From the NCBI GenBank assembly GCA_902619855.1, contig CACNGE010000016.1:1-36291 (forward strand): a stretch of 36,291 nt of DNA, written 5' to 3'. Origin of the DNA: an uncultured Bacteroidota bacterium (GTDB taxonomy: Bacteria > Bacteroidota > Bacteroidia > Flavobacteriales > Flavobacteriaceae). Below the pieces are notes generated by a model, which was given only the letters and a program-made list of their open reading frames with translations, was not told the origin of the DNA and did no database searches. A program made the position numbers and the translations under genes. Each line of letters opens with the position of its first letter. Position 1 is the stretch's first letter. Positions 1 to 8,869 of the stretch are shown piece after piece.

Positions 1-1
1 T

Positions 2-1825
2 TATTTTTTTGGTGTTAACAATAGCCAAATACAAGTTAATCAAACTGCACTTGTCGGTACATCTCTGTATGCTGCTACGGAAAAGGGTTTGTACAAAGCC
101 TCGACCGATGATCCAAACCTTGTATTGGAAAGCGCTTGGAGCAAAATTGCAGAGGGGCAATGGAAAGCCATCGGCTTGGTCAATAATACGCTTTTGGGGG
201 TTATTCAATCGGGAGCAGTAAGCATTTGTACTGCTTTGATAAATGATATTGCTGTGGAGCGTCATCGCGAAAGCGGAACACTTTTGTGGGTTGATGTTAA
301 CGAGAATGCACTCATTCTTAGTTTTTCAAACAAAATTCTCAGTTTCGATGCCGATCAGCTTGTCAGTACCCTTGCTACTGCAACAGGCAATTTGAGCGGA
401 CAGGCGTTTAGCTCGGCAACTCAGTTGGGAGACAACATCTTTATTGGTACTTCAGGGTCGGGTTTGCTGTTGCACAACCCTAGTGAAACTAGGGTCGTTA
501 GTCCAAGTGGCCCTTTGCGCAATGATACTTTCGATCTCTCCGTTGTGGCTGAAAATGACATTTGGATTGCACATGGTGCCTTTAGCCAGTACTACAACCC
601 CTATCCCTTAAATGCCTATGGTATCAGTCGTCTCAGTGAAGGTGGTTGGCAAAACCTTCCGTACAGTTCACTGAGTGGTGCAAGAAGTATCGTCAGTGTG
701 GTACCAAACCCCAACGACACAAGCCAAGTGTTTGCCTGCGCCATGCACCAGGGTTTGTTAGAAATCAACAATGGAGTGGTCGGTACTTTGTGGAATCACA
801 ACAATAGTGGACTGGAGTCGCTAGATCCTTTCGAATTTGGCGAAAATCCCAACTACCGCAGTGTTCGTATTCGAGATGTTGCCTTTGACAGTAAAGGCTC
901 GATGTGGTCAATTACCTCTTATGTTGCCAAAGGATTAAAAAAACGCAGCGTCGATGGCAATTGGCAAAGTGTTGATCTACTTCCTTTGGTGTCATCTCCA
1001 ACAAGGGCAGCTGGTTACTCCAAAATCGAAATTTCTCCCAATGATGAAATCTATTTTGGCAGCTCTTCTTCAGGGCTGATTGGCTATGCCGAAATCAATG
1101 GCACCCCTGTCTTGCGATCGATCGGAGTAGCAGAGAATCTGCCAGCGGAAGATGTGCGAAGTGTTGCACTAGACTATGATGATAACCTATGGATAGGCAC
1201 AACCGATGGCTTGCGGGTGTTGTATGGTGCCCGTCGGATGTTTACCCAAGACGTTTCGGCAAGTACTGTTATTTTGGAAGAAGGTGGGAATGTGGGTGAG
1301 CTGCTCGCCAGCCAAAACATTAAAGCGATTGAGGTGGACGGAAACAACCAAAAATGGGTCGCCACTGATGGAGCTGGGGTGTTTCTCTTTACAGAAGATG
1401 GCAAAAAAACCATCCATCACTTTACCAAAGAAAATAGCCCTATGCCAACCAACTTTATACAGAATTTAGCGTATGACAATCAATCCGGAAAAATCTTTAT
1501 AGCCACCTCTAGTGGTCTTGTTGCTTTTCAAGGGAATGCCTTTGCGCCATCCGAAACCTTGGAGAATATAGAGGTATATCCTAACCCCATTCGCCCTCGA
1601 TACACCGGACCACTCACCATTCGTGGCCTAAAAGCCGATTGTGTGGTCAAAATCACAGATATCGCTGGCAATGCTGTTTTTGAAACCACCTCAACAGGAG
1701 GGAGTGTACAGTGGGATATGAATTCATTTTCGGGTAAACGCGTGCGTTCCGGCGTATATCTTATTTTTATAACAACCAAAGACGGAATGGATAGTTCCGT
1801 TGAAAAGGTTATGATCATCAACTAA
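2..1825 (+). CDS. porZ: PorZ-like T9SS beta-propeller protein (5' end outside window)
   Basis: The reading frame is open from base 2, so the N-terminus is missing; a TTG at 89 is internal, not a start. About 608 residues are visible. They contain repeated propeller blades of the two-component-regulator type, such as DNLWIGTTDGLRVLYG and NQKWVATDGAGVFLFTEDG. A C-terminal Ig-like module of about 85 residues follows (IEVYPNPIRP ... GVYLIFITTKDG ... KVMIIN), like T9SS C-terminal domains. Known of the family: PorZ is a surface component of the T9SS attachment complex that handles anionic-LPS modification of cargo. The stop TAA overlaps the recO ATG by one base (TAATG), so the two are translationally coupled. 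The PorZ call rests on propeller plus CTD architecture and recO linkage; another propeller protein with a T9SS CTD is the alternative. Confidence 0.78.
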   Translation, partial: YFFGVNNSQIQVNQTALVGTSLYAATEKGLYKASTDDPNLVLESAWSKIAEGQWKAIGLVNNTLLGVIQSGAVSICTALINDIAVERHRESGTLLWVDVNENALILSFSNKILSFDADQLVSTLATATGNLSGQAFSSATQLGDNIFIGTSGSGLLLHNPSETRVVSPSGPLRNDTFDLSVVAENDIWIAHGAFSQYYNPYPLNAYGISRLSEGGWQNLPYSSLSGARSIVSVVPNPNDTSQVFACAMHQGLLEINNGVVGTLWNHNNSGLESLDPFEFGENPNYRSVRIRDVAFDSKGSMWSITSYVAKGLKKRSVDGNWQSVDLLPLVSSPTRAAGYSKIEISPNDEIYFGSSSSGLIGYAEINGTPVLRSIGVAENLPAEDVRSVALDYDDNLWIGTTDGLRVLYGARRMFTQDVSASTVILEEGGNVGELLASQNIKAIEVDGNNQKWVATDGAGVFLFTEDGKKTIHHFTKENSPMPTNFIQNLAYDNQSGKIFIATSSGLVAFQGNAFAPSETLENIEVYPNPIRPRYTGPLTIRGLKADCVVKITDIAGNAVFETTSTGGSVQWDMNSFSGKRVRSGVYLIFITTKDGMDSSVEKVMIIN

Positions 1826-2544
1826 TGCTTGTCACAACAGAGGCAATTGTCTTATCGAAAATCAACTATAGCGAAACAAGCCTGATTGTGCGTTGCTATA
1901 CCCTAAGTTATGGACTCAAGTCTTATCTCGTCAAAGGTAGTAAGCAAGGGCGAAATGAAAAAAAAAACGCTGCCCTTTTTCAGCCACTCAATCAACTTGA
2001 AATCACTTTCCAACACAAAGAAAAATCAAGTCTTTCCATTCCAAAATCGACAAAAATCAGCAACCCCTACCAAACGATTCCCTACGCAATGGACAAACTA
2101 GCGGTGGTGTTGTTTTTGAGTGAAGTGTTGTCTGCTGCCCTAAAAGAAGAAGAAGCAAACCCATCGATGTTTCAGTTTTTGTCCAACAGTTTATCTTGGT
2201 TTGATGTGCAAGACAATGTTGCAAACTTCCATATCTTCTTTCTGCTATCCCTTACCAAACATTTGGGTTTTTTCCCTGATATAAACCATCAAAATCTGCC
2301 CTATTTTGATCTTGAAAATGGTTGTTTTACAGCGCATAAAAGCGCACATTTGGTTGATGATGCTACATTGGTTTCTGTTCTAAAATCATATTTAGGCACA
2401 ACTTTTGATAAATTGAGCGAGGTTTTGGTGTCAAAACAGAACCGAAAACAGTTGCTCGAAGTATTGATAAAATATTATCAAATTCATTTGCAAGGGTTTT
2501 CAAGGCCAAAATCACTGAACGTATTACATGAGATTTATTCATAG
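1825..2544 (+). CDS. recO: DNA repair protein RecO
   Basis: This 239-aa protein opens with the RecO OB-fold signature (TEAIVLSKINYSETSLIVRCYT, about residues 4-25, then GLKSYLVKGSKQ), followed by a helical C-terminal part. RecO anneals ssDNA and, with RecR, helps load RecA at gaps in the RecF pathway. The Cys4 zinc finger of some RecO proteins is absent; only a single cysteine remains in the ENGCF segment, as in other zinc-less RecO proteins. The start is fixed by the TAATG overlap with the upstream gene. The 3' end overlaps the next gene's ATG by 17 nt, so transcription is probably shared. Confidence 0.93.
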   Translation: MLVTTEAIVLSKINYSETSLIVRCYTLSYGLKSYLVKGSKQGRNEKKNAALFQPLNQLEITFQHKEKSSLSIPKSTKISNPYQTIPYAMDKLAVVLFLSEVLSAALKEEEANPSMFQFLSNSLSWFDVQDNVANFHIFFLLSLTKHLGFFPDINHQNLPYFDLENGCFTAHKSAHLVDDATLVSVLKSYLGTTFDKLSEVLVSKQNRKQLLEVLIKYYQIHLQGFSRPKSLNVLHEIYS

Positions 2545-5011
2545 GCTGGGTTTACTTTTTTTTGGGCTTTCTCTCGTGAACCTAAATGGTCAAACCATTC
2601 GGGTGGTTGATGCAGTCACTGGCTATCCCATCCAAGATGTCGTTGCTTATGACTCCATCACAAAAAACAATGCCACTAGTGATGTTGATGGACAACTCGA
2701 TTTGTCGGTTTTTTCAGCCGATGACGAGGTATTTTTCGAGCATATTGGATATGAAAGCCTGACGGTAGTTGTATCGAAAGCCCAATTGTCAAAACAGATT
2801 TCTCTTTACCCAGACACCCAACGCCTTGGTGAAATTGTGCTATCGGTCAGTCGAACAACAGATGAGAAAAAACGAGTGTCCAAACAAGTTGCTATCATTT
2901 CCGATCGTGATATTGCATCGATTGTTCCAAACACCAGTGCAGAATTGCTACGCGAAGCCCCTGGCATTCGCATCCAGCGCTCGCAAGGTGGTGGTGGAAG
3001 TCCTGTGATTCGAGGGTTTGAAGCCAATCGTATCCTATTGGTCGTTGATGGTGTGCGAATGAACAATGCCATCTATCGTTCGGGGCATCTGCACAATGCC
3101 ATTTCCATCGACCCATTTTCTTTGTCTCGAGCAGAAGTCGTGTATGGCCCCTCATCTGTTGGATATGGCTCTGATGCCCTCGGTGGTGTGGTGCATTACT
3201 TTACCAAAGAACCCCGTGTTGGTGATGCCCAACCATGGCGCTTTTTTATTGCCAATAGCTATGATACTCATCACGAACACAGCATCAATCATGTCGATAT
3301 CACTCACAGCAACGACAAATGGGCAAGTCTAACAAGTGCGAGCTATTCCATTTTTGGGAATATTTATATGGGCCGTCAACGAAATCATGGCTATGCCGAC
3401 TGGGGGTTGGTGTCAAAAATTTCTAAAAACAATCGCTACTTTTTTCAAGAACAACCACAGTCAAACCCCAACCCCAATCGCCAATACAATACGAATTATG
3501 ACCAAATCGACCTTATGCAAAAACTGGTGTTTCAACCAAATGCCGAAAACAAATGGGTGCTCAATCTTCAATACTCAGAATCCTCTGATATCCCTCGCTT
3601 TGACAAGCTAGCAGAGCGAATGGACGATGAACTTCGTTATGCCACATGGTTTTATGGCCCTCAAAAGCGATTGCTGATTTCACCAAAATACAGTTTTACA
3701 ACCGACAAAAAATGGTTGAGAGAAGGCGTGATTACCCTTGCATATCAACAAATTGAGGAGTCGAGAGTGCAACGCAAATTCGGGAGTTTGCTGCGCGAAA
3801 GTCAAATCGAAGACTTGGATGTGTTTAGTGCCAATGCCGATTTTAATGTTGCCCTTGACCCCTCCCAAAAACTGGCCTATGGCTTTGAAATGACTCACAA
3901 CGAACTCACGTCGATTGGGTACAGCCAAAACTTGGTTATCGATGGGGATACTATCATTGGCCTGACAGACTATACGCTCATTCCATCGCGATATCCAAGC
4001 AAAGGGGGTTATTATACCACCCTGGCTGGCTATGTAGATTATAAATGGAACCTCGATGAAAAAAACACCCTAAATGCAGGGGCTCGTTTGACCAATACCA
4101 GACTCAAAGCCGAGTGGAGCGAGCAAGCACTCGTCGACAGTCGCTTGGGTAAAACAAACAACAAAAGCAATGCCCTCAATATGTCTTTTGGCTATGTTTA
4201 TCGTCCGAATGAACATTGGGAACTTCGGTCGGTGTTGGCAAGTGGTTTTCGCGCACCCAATATCGACGATATGGGTAAAATACGTGAAAAACAAGGGAAA
4301 CTCACTGTCCCCAATCCTGAGCTAAGACCAGAATATGCCTATACAGCTGATTTGGGTATTACTCGATATTTTGATCAGCGAGTATCTTTTGTACAGGCCA
4401 ATCTGTTCTATACGATTTTGTCGAACTACATCGCTCGTCAACCCTATATGTTGCCATTTGATCTGTCGTCTGATAGCTTTGCCACCATCACACATTCAGG
4501 AGATGAATTGGAAACTTGGGCAAATACAAACGTAGGAGAAGCAACCCTGCGTGGCGCCAGTTTGCAGTGGCAAGCAAAACTGAGCAAAACCGTTACCTAT
4601 GGTGGTCATATCAATTACACCCACGGCGAAACACGAAAAGACAAAATCCCCGTTGCATCCATTCTCCCATGGCAAGGCACACAGTCTTTTTCCCTCAAAA
4701 AAGATCGCTTGCAGGGGCAGCTCTCCTTTGTTTTTGCTGGAAAAAAACACCCCGAAGACTACAGCAGTGGTGGTGAGGATGGATTGGAAGAAACACCTAT
4801 CATCGGTCGTTCTGACACCACTGGTGAAATCGAATACGCTGGAACACCGCCTTGGCATCGCTTTGATTTGCGTTTGAACTATAACATCAATGCAACAACC
4901 AAAGTAGGTGCAGACCTCCACAATCTATTCGATGTGCACTACAAAGAATTCGCGTCGGGCATCTCTGCACCTGGACGTAGTTTACGCCTGCGTTTGCAGT
5001 ACAGGTTCTAG
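2528..5011 (+). CDS. TonB-dependent outer-membrane receptor, heme/hemoglobin-receptor-like
   Basis: The protein has 827 aa. A signal peptide (about residues 1-22, ending NLNGQ) precedes a CarboxypepD_reg-like domain (about 24-95, TIRVVDAVTGYPIQDVV). Then come a TonB box-like stretch (LGEIVLSVSRT), a plug (LLREAPGIRIQRSQGGGG, SPVIRGFEANRILLVVDGVR) and a 22-strand-type barrel ending in aromatic F (LRLQYRF). It shows a FRAP box (residues 574-577) and NPEL (596-599), resembling the FRAP/NPNL boxes of heme and hemoglobin receptors. No histidine lies between them, so the heme assignment is tentative. The ATG lies inside recO (17-nt overlap). Substrate is not provable from sequence; siderophore or another metal chelate are alternatives. 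Confidence 0.9.
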   Translation: MRFIHRLGLLFFGLSLVNLNGQTIRVVDAVTGYPIQDVVAYDSITKNNATSDVDGQLDLSVFSADDEVFFEHIGYESLTVVVSKAQLSKQISLYPDTQRLGEIVLSVSRTTDEKKRVSKQVAIISDRDIASIVPNTSAELLREAPGIRIQRSQGGGGSPVIRGFEANRILLVVDGVRMNNAIYRSGHLHNAISIDPFSLSRAEVVYGPSSVGYGSDALGGVVHYFTKEPRVGDAQPWRFFIANSYDTHHEHSINHVDITHSNDKWASLTSASYSIFGNIYMGRQRNHGYADWGLVSKISKNNRYFFQEQPQSNPNPNRQYNTNYDQIDLMQKLVFQPNAENKWVLNLQYSESSDIPRFDKLAERMDDELRYATWFYGPQKRLLISPKYSFTTDKKWLREGVITLAYQQIEESRVQRKFGSLLRESQIEDLDVFSANADFNVALDPSQKLAYGFEMTHNELTSIGYSQNLVIDGDTIIGLTDYTLIPSRYPSKGGYYTTLAGYVDYKWNLDEKNTLNAGARLTNTRLKAEWSEQALVDSRLGKTNNKSNALNMSFGYVYRPNEHWELRSVLASGFRAPNIDDMGKIREKQGKLTVPNPELRPEYAYTADLGITRYFDQRVSFVQANLFYTILSNYIARQPYMLPFDLSSDSFATITHSGDELETWANTNVGEATLRGASLQWQAKLSKTVTYGGHINYTHGETRKDKIPVASILPWQGTQSFSLKKDRLQGQLSFVFAGKKHPEDYSSGGEDGLEETPIIGRSDTTGEIEYAGTPPWHRFDLRLNYNINATTKVGADLHNLFDVHYKEFASGISAPGRSLRLRLQYRF

Positions 5012-5044
5012 ATCCAAAATCCCTCAACTTTTAGGGAAATTGGT

Positions 5045-5052
5045 TACTTTCG
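5045..5052 (+). promoter_or_regulatory. Candidate -7 element upstream of ileS
   Basis: TACTTTCG resembles the Bacteroidota -7 consensus TAnnTTTG with one change and sits 17 nt before the ileS ATG. No TTTG is seen at the expected -33 distance, so support is partial. It would separate ileS-dksA-lspA from the receptor gene upstream. Confidence 0.45.
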
Positions 5053-5068
5053 CAACTTATTACAAACT

Positions 5069-8000
5069 ATGGCATTTCCGTCTTATAAAAATTTAGATCT
5101 CGTATCGATTTCCAAGGATATCCAGCGCTATTGGGAAAGAGAGCTGACGTTTGAAGCGAGTGTGAGTACACGAGAAGGAAGACCCCCTTATATTTTTTAT
5201 GAAGGACCTCCTTCTGCCAATGGCTTACCAGGGATTCACCATTTGATGGGACGAGCCATAAAAGATATTTTTTGTCGCTATAAAACCCAAAAAGGTTTTC
5301 AGGTCAATCGCAAAGCAGGGTGGGATACCCATGGCCTACCCGTTGAGCTGGGTGTTGAAAAAGAACTCGGCATCACCAAAGAAGATATCGGAAAGACCAT
5401 CAGTATCGATGAATACAATGCCGCCTGCCGTGAAGCAGTGATGCGATACACAGGTGTCTGGAGCGATTTGACCAAACAAATGGGATACTGGGTGGATATG
5501 GACGAGCCATACGTTACCTACACCTCCAAGTATATGGAGTCGGTGTGGTGGTTGCTCAAACAACTCTATGACAAAAAACTCATTTATAAAGGATACACCA
5601 TCCAACCTTATTCCCCAAAAGCAGGAACAGGATTGTCTTCACACGAGCTCAATCAACCCGGCTGTTATCAAGATGTAACAGACACAACAGTCACTGCTCA
5701 ATTTGAAACCCTCAACGAAACACTGCCTGCTCAACTACAAGAAGAAACCCCACTGCACATTTTGGCATGGACAACCACCCCTTGGACCTTGCCTTCCAAT
5801 ACCGCCCTTACTGTTGGGCCCTCAATCGACTATTTGGTCGTTTCTACCTTTAATCGTTACACCCATCTCCCCATTCGTGTGCTGCTCGCCAAAGATTTGG
5901 TGCCAAAAGTGTTTGCAAAAGTCTTTCAACAAGTCGAAGCTAAGGATGACCTGCTGACTTATGACAAGAAAGGAAAAAACATCCCTTTCCTCATCACTGA
6001 TGAAGTCAAAGGTGCTGCGCTCGTTGGCATTCGATACAAGCAATTGTGGTCCGATGCACCCCTACCACACAACAACCCAGAACATGCTTTCCGAGTGATT
6101 GCAGGTGACTTTGTCACCACTGATGACGGAACAGGAATTGTCCATACCGCCCCTACCTTTGGTGCCGACGATGCAGTAGTCGCCAAACAAGCAACCCCAG
6201 AAGTGCCACCCATGCTGGTTTTGGATGAACACGAACAACTGGTTCCACTGGTCGATCTGCAAGGTCGTTTTCGAAAAGAGCTTGGATCACTCGGTGGAAA
6301 ATATGTCAAAAACGAATACTACAACGATGGTCAGGCACCTGACAAATCTGTTGATGTCGAAATTGCCATCCGTCTGAAAGAAGAAAATAAAGCTTTTACT
6401 GTTGAGAAATATGTGCACAGTTACCCCAACTGCTGGCGAACAGACAAACCTGTGCTATACTACCCCCTCGATTCGTGGTTTGTGAAAGTCCGTGATAACA
6501 AAGAACGCCTTGTTACCCTCAACAACAACATCAATTGGAAACCAAAATCAACAGGGGAAGGGCGCTTTGGAAACTGGCTCACCAATGCCAATGACTGGAA
6601 CCTTTCACGCTCTCGATTTTGGGGCATCCCCTTGCCGATTTGGCGAACGGAAGACAATCGCGAAACAAAAGTCATTGGGTCGATTGAAGAGCTTCAAGCA
6701 GAAGTCGATCGGGCAGTTGAAGCTGGGTTGATGCAAACAAACCCCTTCGCAGATTTTGTCCCCGGCAATATGAAAGACGAAAACTACGATCAAATAGACC
6801 TGCATAAAAACATCGTGGATGGATTGGTTCTTGTCAGTTCAACAGCAGAAGCCATGTACAGAGAAAGTGACTTGATCGATGTGTGGTTTGACTCTGGTTC
6901 CATGCCCTATGCGCAATGGCACTATCCCTTTGAAAACAAAGACAAAATTGACGAGGCAGTCGCCTTTCCTGCTGACTTTATCGCCGAGGGTGTTGACCAA
7001 ACAAGAGGGTGGTTTTACACCTTGCATGTCATTGGTGGGTTGGTGTTTGACAGTATCGCCTATAAAAACGTTGTTTCCAACGGACTTGTGCTGGACAAGA
7101 ATGGGCAGAAGATGTCCAAACGTTTGGGCAACGCAGTTGATCCCTTCGAAACCCTAAATACCTATGGCGCAGACGCAACTCGCTGGTATATGATCAGCAA
7201 TGCAAACCCTTGGGACAACCTCAAGTTTGATGTAGAAGGAATTGCCGAGGTGCGTCGTAAGTTTTTTGGTACACTATACAACACCTATTCGTTTTTTAGT
7301 TTATATGCCAATATCGATGGGTTCTGCTATAAAGAAACAGATATCCCTTTAGACAAACGACCCGAACTGGATCGATGGATTTTGTCAGCACTTCACACAC
7401 TCATCGCTCAGGTGGATGAGCATTTCAAAAACTATGAACCCACCAAAGCCGCTCGGTTGATCTCCTCATTTGTGACCGAAGACTTGAGCAATTGGTATGT
7501 TCGTTTGTCGAGAAGACGATTTTGGAAAGGGACCTATGAGAAAGATAAGATTTCAGCATATCAAACCTTGTACACATGTTTGATTTCTGTTGCAAAACTC
7601 ATGGCACCCATTGCACCTTTTTATGCAGATCGTCTGTATCAAGATTTGGATGCAACCACTGAAAAAGAGCAATATGCTTCTGTTCACTTGGCTTATTTTC
7701 CAACTGCTAACAACGAATGTATTGCAGCTGATTTAGAGAAAAAGATGCAGCTTGCACAATGCATCGTTTCTTTGGTGTTGTCAATTCGTAAAAAAGAAAA
7801 AATAAAAGTGCGTCAGCCACTTCAAAAGGTTTTGATTCCTGCGCTAGACAGTCAAGAAAAACAAGCCATTTTGGAAGTATCGGATCTGATCGCTGCAGAA
7901 GTCAACGTCAAAACAATCGAAATTCTCGATGATGCTTCGTCGATTTTGGTCAAGGAAATCAAGCCAAATTTTAAAACCCTTGGCCCTCGATTTGGTAAGG

Positions 8001-8473
8001 AAATGAAGGCTGTTTCAGAGGCGATTCAGGGACTAAACGATGAACAAATTCAAGCCATAGAGACGCGAGGATCAATTGCGATTGAAATTAATGGGAAAAA
8101 TACTATTTTAGATGCTTCAGATGTGGTGATCCAGTCCAAAGATATTGAGGGTTGGTCGGTTGCGTCAGAACAAGGAATAACAGTCGCTTTGGATTGTAGC
8201 CTAACAGAAGATTTATTTCTCGAGGGCATTGCTAGAGAGCTTGTCAATCGTATTCAAAACCTTCGAAAAGACAAAGGGCTTGAAGTGACTGATACCATTA
8301 CTGTAACACTAAAACAAGACAAACAGTTGGAACGTGCAATAGATGCCAACAAAAACTACGTAACCAGTGAAGTACTGGCCGAAAATATCTTATTTGTTGA
8401 TACAAATCCCTATGGAGAGCCCCTATCATTTGATGATATCAAAACTGAGATTCGCTTAGATAAAACCAAATAA
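5069..8473 (+). CDS. ileS: Isoleucyl-tRNA synthetase, IleRS2-like with GXHH motif
   Basis: A 1134-aa class I aminoacyl-tRNA synthetase charging tRNA-Ile. The HIGH-signature position reads GIHH (residues 55-58, in NGLPGIHHLMGR) instead of HxGH. The KMSKR loop is intact (681-685). The editing (CP1) domain lies between them, with TTPWTLPSNTAL near residues 234-245 and the GTGIVHTAP segment. The long C-terminal region and overall length fit the eukaryote-like IleRS2 branch rather than the ~940-aa IleRS1. IleRS2 enzymes are known for low mupirocin sensitivity, and the GXHH swap is reported to add further resistance. The ATG gives MAFPSYKNLD, a normal start. dksA follows after 7 nt and lspA after it, a common Bacteroidota operon. 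Confidence 0.97.
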   Translation: MAFPSYKNLDLVSISKDIQRYWERELTFEASVSTREGRPPYIFYEGPPSANGLPGIHHLMGRAIKDIFCRYKTQKGFQVNRKAGWDTHGLPVELGVEKELGITKEDIGKTISIDEYNAACREAVMRYTGVWSDLTKQMGYWVDMDEPYVTYTSKYMESVWWLLKQLYDKKLIYKGYTIQPYSPKAGTGLSSHELNQPGCYQDVTDTTVTAQFETLNETLPAQLQEETPLHILAWTTTPWTLPSNTALTVGPSIDYLVVSTFNRYTHLPIRVLLAKDLVPKVFAKVFQQVEAKDDLLTYDKKGKNIPFLITDEVKGAALVGIRYKQLWSDAPLPHNNPEHAFRVIAGDFVTTDDGTGIVHTAPTFGADDAVVAKQATPEVPPMLVLDEHEQLVPLVDLQGRFRKELGSLGGKYVKNEYYNDGQAPDKSVDVEIAIRLKEENKAFTVEKYVHSYPNCWRTDKPVLYYPLDSWFVKVRDNKERLVTLNNNINWKPKSTGEGRFGNWLTNANDWNLSRSRFWGIPLPIWRTEDNRETKVIGSIEELQAEVDRAVEAGLMQTNPFADFVPGNMKDENYDQIDLHKNIVDGLVLVSSTAEAMYRESDLIDVWFDSGSMPYAQWHYPFENKDKIDEAVAFPADFIAEGVDQTRGWFYTLHVIGGLVFDSIAYKNVVSNGLVLDKNGQKMSKRLGNAVDPFETLNTYGADATRWYMISNANPWDNLKFDVEGIAEVRRKFFGTLYNTYSFFSLYANIDGFCYKETDIPLDKRPELDRWILSALHTLIAQVDEHFKNYEPTKAARLISSFVTEDLSNWYVRLSRRRFWKGTYEKDKISAYQTLYTCLISVAKLMAPIAPFYADRLYQDLDATTEKEQYASVHLAYFPTANNECIAADLEKKMQLAQCIVSLVLSIRKKEKIKVRQPLQKVLIPALDSQEKQAILEVSDLIAAEVNVKTIEILDDASSILVKEIKPNFKTLGPRFGKEMKAVSEAIQGLNDEQIQAIETRGSIAIEINGKNTILDASDVVIQSKDIEGWSVASEQGITVALDCSLTEDLFLEGIARELVNRIQNLRKDKGLEVTDTITVTLKQDKQLERAIDANKNYVTSEVLAENILFVDTNPYGEPLSFDDIKTEIRLDKTK

Positions 8474-8480
8474 AAAGAAA

Positions 8481-8864
8481 ATGAAAACAAACGAAATCAA
8501 CCGATACCCAGATAAGGATCTTGAGGAATTCAAAGGATTAATCGAAAAGAAAATTGCGAAAGCACAGCATGATTTAGAACTGATCAGAAGTGCTTATATG
8601 AACAATAGCAACAACGGCACAGACGATACCTCTCCAACCTTTAAGGCTTTTGAAGAAGGGTCAGAAACCATGTCGAAAGAGGCCAATACTCAACTTGCGA
8701 TTCGGCAAGAAAAATTTATTAGAGATCTAAAAAATGCCTTGATTCGCATCGAAAATAAAACCTATGGTGTTTGTCGCGTCACAGGCAAGCTCATAAGTCC
8801 CGAACGACTCAAATTGGTGCCACACGCCACTTTGAGTATCGAGGCAAAAAACATGCAGAAATAG
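8481..8864 (+). CDS. DksA/TraR-family regulator lacking zinc ligands
   Basis: A 127-aa protein with an N-terminal coiled coil (about residues 12-92, hairpin tip around NNGTDDTSP) and a C-terminal zinc-finger-like fold (YGVCRVTGKLISPERL). DksA-type proteins bind in the RNA polymerase secondary channel and modulate promoter response, often with ppGpp. The canonical Cx2C-x17-Cx2C spacing is kept, but the four positions read C98, T101, S119 and A122, so zinc binding as in E. coli DksA is unlikely. The ATG follows the ileS stop by 7 nt and the gene is 5 nt from lspA, so it is co-transcribed. Whether it acts as DksA itself or as another family member is not decided by sequence. Confidence 0.9.
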   Translation: MKTNEINRYPDKDLEEFKGLIEKKIAKAQHDLELIRSAYMNNSNNGTDDTSPTFKAFEEGSETMSKEANTQLAIRQEKFIRDLKNALIRIENKTYGVCRVTGKLISPERLKLVPHATLSIEAKNMQK

Positions 8865-8869
8865 CATAG

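Noticed and set aside
4496-4921. 141-aa minus-strand ORF inside the TonB receptor gene
   Set aside because: It lies entirely opposite a well-supported gene, has no recognisable domain or start context, and its composition is that of an antisense shadow.
5021-5034. CCCT...AGGG inverted repeat after the first TonB receptor gene
   Set aside because: Only four paired bases with an 8-nt loop and no T-run; too weak to call a terminator.
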